Positions 50,650 to 58,268 of a stretch of 64,000 nt of DNA are shown here, one piece after another (within the stretch, counting starts at the first letter, position 1; each line of letters begins with the position of its first letter). The notes under the pieces are model-generated. The model saw only the letters and a list, made by a program, of their open reading frames with translations, made no database searches and had not been told where the DNA came from. The stretch comes from MPNO01 sp965205995 (GTDB lineage: Bacteria > Pseudomonadota > Alphaproteobacteria > MPNO01), in contig OZ242200.1 of NCBI GenBank assembly GCA_965205995.1, positions 3,534,001-3,598,000 on the forward strand. The letters are read 5' to 3'. The translations under genes and the position numbers were made by a program.

Positions 50650-51233
50650 TCGGCATCCCTCGACCGGCGCGGCCCGCGTCCCGCCACGATAGCAACGATG
50701 GGGAACACTATGCAGCAGACAAGACCGAAGATCTCGTTGCCGTACCTGACGTCTTGTAGTGCGCCCGTCCCGAGCGCCCCGAGCCATAGACCGACCACGC
50801 CGAGACAAACGCCGACCATTCCGAGCCGGGTTCCAAGCCTGACGGCCAGATCGGGATGATGACACGCCGCGCGCAATGATCCCCAAACTTGTATCGGGCT
50901 GGGTGCGACGGCCAAACGCACCGTGCCGGTCTCGTTATCCGGCGACGTGGTGCGGGGGATTTCCAGGGCCTCGCGGTACCATTCCGCCATTACGAGCGTA
51001 TCGAGATTCCGGACCAAGCTGACCCTCTTGGCGCCGCAGTTGTGGTTCCCTCGGAAATTGTCGTCGATTTTTCTTACTTCGACGTAGATGCGGAACCGGC
51101 GCCTCCCCACACACCGTTCGATCCTGACTATCGTTCTGGGCGCAAACGATTTCCCCGTCAGCTGCATCCAGACCCACCCGTTGTTCGTTTCATCCGACAA
51201 CGCAGCACGGATGATGAAGTCAGTTTGGGTCAC
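50646..51233 (-). CDS. Hypothetical membrane protein with two C-terminal helices
   Basis: 195 residues. The N-terminal about 120 residues are soluble (TDFIIRAALSDETNNGWVWM, IERCVGRRRFRIYVEVRKID) and look like a small beta-rich domain. Two hydrophobic helices follow (LGMVGVCLGVVGLWLGALGT and FGLVCCIVFPIVAIVA), and the end is basic (RGPRRSRDAE), which places the tail in the cytoplasm. I do not recognise the family. It is coupled by ATGA to the next gene; local base composition is clearly lower in GC than in the flanking catabolic genes, a sign of recent acquisition. Confidence 0.6.
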   Translation of the reverse strand: MTQTDFIIRAALSDETNNGWVWMQLTGKSFAPRTIVRIERCVGRRRFRIYVEVRKIDDNFRGNHNCGAKRVSLVRNLDTLVMAEWYREALEIPRTTSPDNETGTVRLAVAPSPIQVWGSLRAACHHPDLAVRLGTRLGMVGVCLGVVGLWLGALGTGALQDVRYGNEIFGLVCCIVFPIVAIVAGRGPRRSRDAE

Positions 51234-51419
51234 TCACACGACTCCCAATGCGATAGGGCTGCCGCAACCCGACACCGTTATAGAAACCGAAAGCGCCACG
51301 ACGGCAAGAGGGAAATATGACCGGTCCCATTCGTGCGAGCGGCAGCCCCGCGAACGATTTCCCGCCAGCACGCACGACACTTTATGTCGACAATCACGCA
51401 AGATTCTCTGGCGCGGCCC

Positions 51420-51672
51420 CTCGAATTCCTCTTCGATCGCTTCGCGAACGCGGCGGTGGTCATCGCCGAGATCGGACAGCGCGCCGAACCCGGCCATCCA
51501 TGGCGGCTCCGCGTTGTGAGCGCCGAGCCTCCGTGGTGCTCTATGGCGCCGCGCCGGAGCCGGCTCCGTGAGGGCTTCGGTGAAGAAGCGCTCCAGCGCG
51601 ACGCCGCGCCCGGCGGCAAGCGCCTTGAGCCTGCCGAATACAGGCGTCGGGAAGTTCGATTGTCGTCTTCAT
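51420..51672 (-). pseudogene. Frameshifted VapB-like antitoxin remnant, toxin missing
   Basis: The 490 bases between the membrane-protein gene and the hydrolase hold no intact gene. Reading the minus strand from ATG 51672 gives MKTTIELPDA; after a one-base shift the next frame continues VFGRLKALAAGRGVALERFF then TEALTE and, further on, EPPWMAGFGALSDLGDDHRR then VREAIEEEFE. This is the layout of a small ribbon-helix-helix type antitoxin. The frame is broken near 51640, and no PIN or other toxin follows, so it is a decayed orphan. The rest of the stretch (51234-51419) shows nothing recognisable. Confidence 0.6.
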
Positions 51673-51723
51673 CACGCAATACAATCATTACGGGTATGGC
51701 GACATCCTTCGCCGGCTCCTCCC

Positions 51724-52835
51724 TCAGAGCCGCCGCTCCAGCCAGTCGAGCATCAGCGGCACGTTGTGGGCCCAGGCGTCATGGGCGCAATGCGCGATGC
51801 CGCCGGTCCCGGGGTCGTCGTAGATCTTGAGCGTCTTGTCGGCCGCGCCGATCTCGGCGAACAGGCGCTCGGCGCCCCTCACGTCCATCAGCCGGTCGGG
51901 CCGCGGGTGGTTGATCAGGGTGGGGCAGGTCACGTTCCCGGCGATCCCCTCCATCGTGTAGGCCCTGAGCATGTCCAGCGCCTCCTCATGGCCGACCCCG
52001 CGAGGAGGCGCCGCAGCGTCGGCTTGAGCCCGTCATAGAAGAGATAGATGTCGTCGAGCAGCGAGTAGCAGCCGCACCAGGCGATCAGCGCCTTGACCCG
52101 CTTGTCGAAGGCGGCGACGCGCGGCGCGTAGTACCCCGCCATCGAGATCCCCATCAGCCCGATCCGCTCGGGGTCGACTTCCGGGCGGGAGACCAGGTAG
52201 TCGATCGTGGCCATGCCCGGCACCTCGTAGTCGGGCCGCGTCGGGATGCCTTTCAGATACATCGACGAGCCGCGCCCCGGCGTGTCCACCAGCAGCATCG
52301 CGATGCCGCGCTCGCACATCTGCTTGCCGGAGAAATAGATTTCCTCGGCATAGGCGTCCGCGCCGCCGATGAAGAACACCGCCGGCCACTTCGCGCCCGG
52401 CGCGGGGTCGACCGGGTGGCAGAAATAGCCGTCATAGGTGTCGGCGCCGCAGACGACCTCGATCGCCTCGATCCTGGGCGAATGCAGCTTCGCCGCCTCG
52501 CGAAAGCAGGCCTGCGCCCTGGAGAACCGATCCGCCCGGTCGGCGGCGCGGTCCTCGCCGAGGAAGACATCCGCCATCCGCCAGTACTGGTTGGCGTGGA
52601 AGAAGTATTTCATCGCCGTCGTGTTCCGACCGTCGGCGAGGGCGTCGCGCGCGAGGCCCTCGATGCGCTCGGCCAGCGCCACCCAGCCCCGTTCCCAGCT
52701 ATCGGTGTCGCCCTCGTCGATCTCGCGGCAACAGCGCGCGATATCGAACACGTCGCCGCCGCCCTGCTGGGCTTCGGCGACCAGGCGCAGGGTCTGCGAG
52801 CCGAAGGCGTGATTGGGGAACAGAAAATCGAACAC
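51724..52835 (-). pseudogene. Alpha/beta hydrolase with a single-base frameshift
   Basis: From GTG 52835 (GGGAGGA upstream) one frame encodes about 280 residues: FDFLFPNHAFGSQTLRLVAE, VFFIGGADAYAEEIYFSG, and the nucleophile elbow GLMGISMAGYYAPRVAAF. Near 51996-51999 a run of four C (G on this strand) ends the frame; adding one base restores GVGHEEALDMLRAYTMEGIA and the catalytic Asp/His region DDPGTGGIAHCAHDAWAH up to the stop at 51724. The total of about 370 residues fits esterase/C-C hydrolases of the FrsA or pseudooxynicotine-hydrolase type. Whether this is a true mutation or a homopolymer sequencing error cannot be told here. Confidence 0.8.
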
Positions 52836-52920
52836 GTCATCCTCCCTCGATTGGCGCGGCGCCATATTCCCCGTAGACTCGGGCGCGCGCAAACCCGGCG
52901 GCCGAGGGCGGAGAGAAGCG

Positions 52921-53961
52921 ATGTTCCTGCGCAATTGCTGGTACGTGGCGGCGTGGAGCCACGAGGTGGGCGACGAACCGCTGGCCCGCACGCTGCTCAA
53001 CCAGGCCGTCGCCCTGTTCCGCACCGAAGACGGCGCCCCGGTCGCGCTTGAAGACCGTTGCTGCCACCGGGGGCTGCCGCTCTCGCTCGGCACCATCGAG
53101 GGCGAAAACCTGCGCTGCGCCTATCACGGCCTCCTGTTCGACCGGGACGGCGCCTGCGTCGAGGTGCCGGGGCAGACCCGTGCGCCACCGGGCAGCGCGG
53201 TCAGATCCTACCCCCTGGTGGAGCGGGCTGGATGGGTCTGGATCTGGATGGGCGAGGCGACGCCGGACGAGAGCCTGCTGCCGGACTGGTGGTGGATGGA
53301 CCATCCCGACTGGAAGACCGTGCCCGGCAACCACGGCAAGCCGCTCTATTCGCGGTGCAGCCACCGCCTGATCGTCGACAATTTGCTCGACCTCTCCCAC
53401 CTCACCTTCGTCCACACCGACACCATCGGCAATGACGAGATCACCCGCTTTCCCTGCCAGACCGGGCGCGAAGAGGGGCTGGTGCGCATGGAACGGCTGA
53501 TGCCCGCGGTCGAGCCGCCGCCGTTCTACCGCTCGGCCGGCGGCTTCGCGGGCAAGGTCGACCGCTGGCAGATCGTCGAGGCCGCCCTGCCCTGCTATGT
53601 CGATGTCGATGTCGGCTGCACGGAGGTCGGGCGCGGCGCGCTGGAGGGCGAGCGGGTGCAGGGAACCGCCTTCCACGTTCCCAACTGCCCGACGCCCGAG
53701 ACCGGGCGCACGACCCACCATTTCTACGCCCATACGCGCCTCTTCGGGACAGACAGCGCGGAGATGGACGAGGTCTTCCGCACCGATTTCCTGCGCGTGT
53801 TCCACGAGGATCTGGAGATCATGGAGGCCCAGCAGCGGGTGTTCGATTCCCGGCCGGACGCGCCGCTGGTCGACATCAACGTCGATGCGCCGGCGCTCAC
53901 CTTCAAGCGGATGCACGCCGAGGCGCTGGAACGGGAAGCCGGGACCGGAATCGCCGCCTGA
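52921..53961 (+). CDS. Rieske oxygenase, vanillate O-demethylase oxygenase-like
   Basis: 346 residues from ATG 52921; an in-frame ATG at 52813 would add unrelated sequence. The start MFLRNCWYVAAWSHEV is characteristic of VanA-type oxygenases. Rieske ligands are Cys47-x-His49 and Cys66-x2-His69 (RCAYHGLLF). The mononuclear iron site is DNLLDLSHLTFVHTDT (Asp, His, His). It demethylates or hydroxylates a small aromatic and needs a VanB-type reductase, which is absent nearby. It precedes the amidase by 37 bases and diverges from the frameshifted hydrolase. Confidence 0.92.
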   Translation: MFLRNCWYVAAWSHEVGDEPLARTLLNQAVALFRTEDGAPVALEDRCCHRGLPLSLGTIEGENLRCAYHGLLFDRDGACVEVPGQTRAPPGSAVRSYPLVERAGWVWIWMGEATPDESLLPDWWWMDHPDWKTVPGNHGKPLYSRCSHRLIVDNLLDLSHLTFVHTDTIGNDEITRFPCQTGREEGLVRMERLMPAVEPPPFYRSAGGFAGKVDRWQIVEAALPCYVDVDVGCTEVGRGALEGERVQGTAFHVPNCPTPETGRTTHHFYAHTRLFGTDSAEMDEVFRTDFLRVFHEDLEIMEAQQRVFDSRPDAPLVDINVDAPALTFKRMHAEALEREAGTGIAA

Positions 53962-53998
53962 CCGCCACCCAACCGGGGCCGAAAGGGAGAAAGCCCAT

Positions 53999-55354
53999 AT
54001 GCCGATGAAGCCGCTCTGGGAGCTGGCCGGGGATCTCGCCGGGGGCCGCACGACCGCGGCCGCGCTCGCCGCCGAATGCTTCGACAGGATCGACGACCCC
54101 GACGGGGAGGGCGCGCGCGTCTTCATCCGCCTGTTCAGGGACGCCGCGATGGAAGCGGCCGAGGCATCGGACAGAGCGCGCAGCCGCGGCATCGTTCCCT
54201 CGCCGCTCGCCGGCATCCCGGTCTCGATCAAGGATCTGTGCGACGTTCGGGGTTACACCACCCTGGCCGGCTCGAAGGCGCTGCAAGGCCGGCCGCCCGC
54301 GACCGAGGACGCACCCGTGGTCGCCCGCCTGCGGGCCGCCGGCGCGGTGATCATGGGGACCACCAACATGACCGAGTTCGCCTTCGGCGCGCTCGGCCTC
54401 AACCCGCATTACGATACGCCGCGCAACCCGTGGGACCGCGCGACCGGGCGCATTCCGGGAGGGTCGTCGTCGGGCGCCGCGGTGTCGGTGAGCGACGGCA
54501 TGGCGGCGGTGGCGCTCGGCAGCGACACCGCCGGATCGGTCCGCATGCCGGCGGGGTTCTGCGGCATTGCCGGCTTCAAGCCGACCACGGGACGTATTCC
54601 GACCGACGGCCTGGTTCCGCTCGCCGCCACCCTCGACAGCGTCGGGCCGCTCGGCAACAGCGTCCGGTGCTGCGCGCTGGTCGATGCGGTGTTCGCCGGC
54701 GAGAAGCCCGAACCGGTCGTCGCCCAGCCGGTCGAGCACGCGACCGTCGCGGTCCCCAGGCGCCTGGTCTGCGACGACCTCGACGGGGCGGTCGCCGGCG
54801 CATTCGAGGCCGCGCTGAGCCGCCTCTCCGCCGCCGGCGCGCGGATCGTCGAGATCGAATTCGCCGAGCTCGACGAGATCGCGCCGCTCAACGCCAACGG
54901 GACGCTGCCGATCATCGAGGGCCATGCCTGGCACCGCGAATTGCTGGCGGCGAAGGGCGACCTCTACGACCCGATCATCGTGCAGCGTCTGCGGAACGGA
55001 GCCGGCATCCCGGCCCATGTCTATCTCGACCTGCTGGCGGGACAGCGCGACCTCAACGCACGCGCGGATGCCGTGACCGCCCCCTTCGATGCCGTCGCCA
55101 TGCCGACGCTCGCCTGGGTGGCACCGCCGATCGCCTCGATCGGCAACAGCGCCGACGAATGGCTCGCCGCCAATTCCCGCACGCTCCGCAACACCTTCGT
55201 CGGCAATTTCCTCGACCGCTGCGCGATCACCCTGCCCTGCCACGAGCCCGGCTCCGGGCCGGTCGGGCTGATGCTGATGGGCGCCAGGGGCGGCGACGCG
55301 GCGCTCCTGCGGCTGGCGGCCGGGGTCGAGGACGCGCTGGCGCCAGGGTCCTGA
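53999..55354 (+). CDS. Amidase-signature family amidohydrolase (second copy)
   Basis: 451 residues from ATG 53999, with AAGGGAGAAAG upstream. The triad is canonical: Lys in GIPVSIKDLCDVRG, cis-Ser in GGSSSGAAVSV, nucleophile Ser in LGSDTAGSVRMPAG. It is more typical than the amidase at 3.2 kb and not its close paralogue. C-terminal DRCAITLPCHEPGSGPVGLM is normal. It probably shares a message with the VanA-like oxygenase upstream. Substrate unknown. Confidence 0.92.
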   Translation: MPMKPLWELAGDLAGGRTTAAALAAECFDRIDDPDGEGARVFIRLFRDAAMEAAEASDRARSRGIVPSPLAGIPVSIKDLCDVRGYTTLAGSKALQGRPPATEDAPVVARLRAAGAVIMGTTNMTEFAFGALGLNPHYDTPRNPWDRATGRIPGGSSSGAAVSVSDGMAAVALGSDTAGSVRMPAGFCGIAGFKPTTGRIPTDGLVPLAATLDSVGPLGNSVRCCALVDAVFAGEKPEPVVAQPVEHATVAVPRRLVCDDLDGAVAGAFEAALSRLSAAGARIVEIEFAELDEIAPLNANGTLPIIEGHAWHRELLAAKGDLYDPIIVQRLRNGAGIPAHVYLDLLAGQRDLNARADAVTAPFDAVAMPTLAWVAPPIASIGNSADEWLAANSRTLRNTFVGNFLDRCAITLPCHEPGSGPVGLMLMGARGGDAALLRLAAGVEDALAPGS

Positions 55355-55369
55355 AGTCGCCATCGCGGC

Positions 55370-56146
55370 TCACCGGTCGGCGAAGTTCGGCTTGCGCTTC
55401 TCGATGAAGGCCGCCATGCCTTCGCTCTGGTCGGCGGTGCCGAAGGTCGCCTGGAACAGCCGGCGCTCGAAGCGCACGCCCTCGCTGAGCGATACCTCGT
55501 AGGAACGGTTGACCGATTCCTTGACCATCATCGCGATCGGAAGCGACATGCCGGCGATTTTCTGCGCGGTCTCGACCGCCTCGTCGACCAGCCGGTCGGG
55601 CGCGACGATGCGGCTCACCAGCCCGGCGCGCTCGGCCTCGGCGGCATCCATCATCCGCCCCGTCAGGCACATGTCCATCGCCTTGGACTTGCCGACGAAA
55701 CGGGTCAGGCGCTGGGTGCCGCCGGCCCCGGGGGTGACGCCGAGCGCGATCTCGGGCTGGCCGAAGCGCGCGGTGTCGGCGGCGATGATGAAGTCGCACA
55801 TCATCGCGAGCTCGCAGCCGCCGCCAAGCGCATAGCCCGCCACCGCCGCGATCACCGGCTTGCGGCAGCGCAGGATGTATTCCCACTCGGCGGTGATGAA
55901 ATCCTCGATATAGGTGTCGGGCCAGTTCTTGGTCTGCATCTCCTTGATGTCGGCGCCGGCCGCGAAGGCCTTTTCGGATCCGGTGAGCACCATCGCGCCG
56001 ATCGCCGCATCGGCCTCGAAAGCGGTCAGCGCAGCGGCGAGTTCGCGCACCAGCGGCGTCGACAGCGCGTTGAGCGCGTTCGGGCGGTTCAACGTGATGA
56101 GCCCGACCGAATCGCGGGTTTCGACGGTGATGTTCTCGTAAGCCAT
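55370..56146 (-). CDS. Enoyl-CoA hydratase/isomerase
   Basis: 258 residues, the normal crotonase length. The oxyanion-hole and catalytic motifs are present: GSEKAFAAGADIKEM, GGGCELAMMCDFIIAADTAR with the first Glu, and GQPEIALGVTPGAGGTQRL with the second Glu. The C-terminus ends AFIEKRKPNFADR, as in the short-chain (EchA/FadB1/crotonase) subgroup. It hydrates short-chain enoyl-CoA in beta-oxidation. In many alphaproteobacteria this gene sits next to mutM, as here. Confidence 0.94.
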   Translation of the reverse strand: MAYENITVETRDSVGLITLNRPNALNALSTPLVRELAAALTAFEADAAIGAMVLTGSEKAFAAGADIKEMQTKNWPDTYIEDFITAEWEYILRCRKPVIAAVAGYALGGGCELAMMCDFIIAADTARFGQPEIALGVTPGAGGTQRLTRFVGKSKAMDMCLTGRMMDAAEAERAGLVSRIVAPDRLVDEAVETAQKIAGMSLPIAMMVKESVNRSYEVSLSEGVRFERRLFQATFGTADQSEGMAAFIEKRKPNFADR

Positions 56147-56153
56147 GGACGCC

Positions 56154-56558
56154 TCACTTGGTCAGAGGTGGGGAGAGATTTCGGGTCATCAGGAAACGCG
56201 CCTCGGTCTCGCCGCGCTCCACCGCGAGTACGAGTTCGAGGGCCTCGCCGTCGCGGCGGTACCGGTCGGGCGGCGGACAGCGGGGCTCGGCGCATTCGGG
56301 CGCCCAGCCGAGCGGCGGCAAGGTGAGCCGGTAGAACCGCCTTATCGCGGCCGGCTCGACCGGCCCGGAGGCGAGCGCGGTCGTCACCTGTCCGCCTTCA
56401 TGGTCGAACACGATTGCGGCCTCGGGCCGCTCGGTAAGGCCCGCCATTAGCGGAAGATCGCGGATGCTGGAGAAGAAATCCCCGGCCCGGACGGCCGGCA
56501 TCGCCAGCAGCGCAACCAGCGCAACCGCAATCGCCAGACGTCCCCTGGGCACGGCCAT
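56154..56558 (-). CDS. Small exported hypothetical protein
   Basis: 134 residues. The N-terminus RGRLAIAVALVALLAMPAVR followed by AGD is a clear signal peptide with an Ala-x-Ala-like cleavage site. The mature part (LPLMAGLTERPEAAIVFDHE, then IRRFYRLTLPPLGW and TEARFLMTRNLSPP) is a small periplasmic domain, known only as a hypothetical next to enoyl-CoA hydratase and mutM in alphaproteobacteria. Spacing of 3 bases from mutM and 7 from the hydratase suggests one message of three genes. Confidence 0.82.
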   Translation of the reverse strand: MAVPRGRLAIAVALVALLAMPAVRAGDFFSSIRDLPLMAGLTERPEAAIVFDHEGGQVTTALASGPVEPAAIRRFYRLTLPPLGWAPECAEPRCPPPDRYRRDGEALELVLAVERGETEARFLMTRNLSPPLTK

Positions 56559-56561
56559 CTC

Positions 56562-57407
56562 TCAGCGCTGGCGCGCGGCGCAGTAAAAGGTGGAGCGTCC
56601 CGACTGGACGATCCGGCGAACCGCGCCGCCGCAGTCGCATCCCGGGCAGGGCGCGCCCTCGCGCCCATAGACCTTGAACGAGTGCTGGAAATAGCCGAGC
56701 TCGCCGTCGGGCGCGACATGGTCGCGAAGCGACGACCCGCCGGCATCGATCGCCTCCGCCAGGGTTTCGCGGATCGCCAGGGCCAGCCGACCGGCGCGGA
56801 CCGGTCCGACATTGGCGGCCTGGCGCCGGGGCGAGATCCCGGCGGCGAACAGGCTCTCGCAGGCATAGATATTGCCGACCCCGGCGACAACGCGCTGGTC
56901 GAGCAGCGCCGCCTTGATCGGCGTGCGCTTGCCTTGCAGCAATGGCCACAGCCGCGCCCCGTCGAAATCCGCGCCAGTGGGCTCGGGTCCGAGATGCGCG
57001 ATCAAAGGGTGGTCGGCAAGCCCCCCTTCCGCGACCCAGTCCATCATCCCGAAACGCCTGGGATCGGCGAAGCGGACGAATGTCCGGTTGCCGAGCACGA
57101 TGGTGACGTGCTCGTGCTTCCCGAGGCCGCCGCGGCTCTGCCCGTCGGGCCCGTCCTCGTCGACGATCATGCGCCCCGACATGCCGAGATGGGCGAGCAG
57201 AACCCCCCCGTCATCCAGAACGATCGTCAGGTATTTTGCCCGCCGGCCGACCGCGGTCACGGTCCGGCCAATGAGCCGCTCCTCGAAATCGGCGGGGACG
57301 GGCCATCTCAGATCGCGGCGCGCGACCCGCACGCCGTCGATGCGCCGGCCTTCCATCGCGCGCGCGAGGCCGCGGCGGACGGTTTCGACCTCGGGAAGCT
57401 CGGGCAT
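56562..57407 (-). CDS. mutM: Formamidopyrimidine-DNA glycosylase with altered zinc finger
   Basis: 281 residues. The catalytic N-terminus MPELPEVETVRRGLARAM gives Pro2 (Schiff-base) and Glu3; HLGMSGRM, FADPRRFG and the helix-two-turn-helix ALLDQRVVAGVGNIYACESL are intact. The C-terminal zinc finger starts CPGCDCGG but ends FYCAARQR, so the fourth Cys of CPxCQ is Arg279 (CGC, one base from TGC). It removes oxidised purines such as 8-oxoguanine. Whether zinc is still bound, perhaps using the extra Cys259, is open. Divergent from ubiE, as is common. Confidence 0.93.
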   Translation of the reverse strand: MPELPEVETVRRGLARAMEGRRIDGVRVARRDLRWPVPADFEERLIGRTVTAVGRRAKYLTIVLDDGGVLLAHLGMSGRMIVDEDGPDGQSRGGLGKHEHVTIVLGNRTFVRFADPRRFGMMDWVAEGGLADHPLIAHLGPEPTGADFDGARLWPLLQGKRTPIKAALLDQRVVAGVGNIYACESLFAAGISPRRQAANVGPVRAGRLALAIRETLAEAIDAGGSSLRDHVAPDGELGYFQHSFKVYGREGAPCPGCDCGGAVRRIVQSGRSTFYCAARQR

Positions 57408-57491
57408 GCCGAAAACTAGCGCATTTTCGCGCCAAGTCGAGCCTGTCCGCCAGCCATACAACCTCGTTGGCGATACCGCCTGCATCGGACT

Positions 57492-58265
57492 ATGGTCGGC
57501 GCGATGGTGGAGAAACCCAGCGCTCCCGAGGCGGGCCAGGCGCTGTTCGGGTTCGAGAGACTCGGCGCGGCGGAGCACGCCGAGCGCGTGCGCGGCGTCT
57601 TCGCCTCGGTCGCCGGGCGCTACGACCTGATGAACGATTTGATGAGCGGCGGGCTGCACCGGCTCTGGAAGGCGTCGATGATCGACTGGCTCGCGCCGCG
57701 GGCGGGCTGGACGGTGATCGACGTCGCGGGCGGCACCGGCGACGTCGCCGACGCCATTCTCCGCCGCGTCGAGGCCGATGTGATCGTCTGCGATCCCAGC
57801 CTCGAGATGCTGAACGCGGGGATCGACCGCATGCTGGATCGCGGGCGGATCTCCGGCATCCGGTTCGTCGCGGGGAGGGCCGAGGCGCTGCCCTTCCCTC
57901 CGGCGGCGGCGGATGCCTGCACCATCGCCTTCGGGCTCAGGAACGTTACCGACCGCGCGGCCGCACTCTCGGAAGCGAGGCGCGTCCTGAGGCCCGGCGG
58001 ACGGCTGCTATGCCTTGAGTTCAGCCGGCCCGTGGCGGCCGCCCTGCGCCCGCTTTACGACGCCTATTCCTACCGCGTCCTGCCCCGTCTCGGAGCGGCG
58101 GTGGCCGGCGACGGAGACGCCTATCGCTATCTGGTGGAGAGCATTCGCTCCTTCCCGGACCAGGAAGCCCTGGCGGCGGAGTTTCGCGCCGCCGGGTTCG
58201 GGGTCGTCCGCTACCGCAATCTGAGCGCCGGCATCGCGGCCCTGCATTCCGCCTGGCGAACCTGA
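57492..58265 (+). CDS. ubiE: Ubiquinone/menaquinone biosynthesis C-methyltransferase UbiE
   Basis: 257 residues. Signatures are VFASVAGRYDLMNDLMSGGL, SAM-binding VIDVAGGTGDVADAIL, CTIAFGLRNVTDRAAALSEA and the C-terminal RYRNLSAGIAALHSAWR. It performs the C-methylation of the quinone ring. The first of a five-gene plus-strand cluster; ubiB follows after 3 bases. An alternative start at the second ATG (MVEKPS, 57504) is possible. Confidence 0.96.
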   Translation: MVGAMVEKPSAPEAGQALFGFERLGAAEHAERVRGVFASVAGRYDLMNDLMSGGLHRLWKASMIDWLAPRAGWTVIDVAGGTGDVADAILRRVEADVIVCDPSLEMLNAGIDRMLDRGRISGIRFVAGRAEALPFPPAAADACTIAFGLRNVTDRAAALSEARRVLRPGGRLLCLEFSRPVAAALRPLYDAYSYRVLPRLGAAVAGDGDAYRYLVESIRSFPDQEALAAEFRAAGFGVVRYRNLSAGIAALHSAWRT

Positions 58266-58268
58266 CCG

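Noticed and set aside
52610..52840. A 76-codon minus-strand frame starting at ATG 52840
   Set aside because: It is out of frame with the conserved hydrolase, whose GTG start at 52835 shares the same ribosome-binding site.
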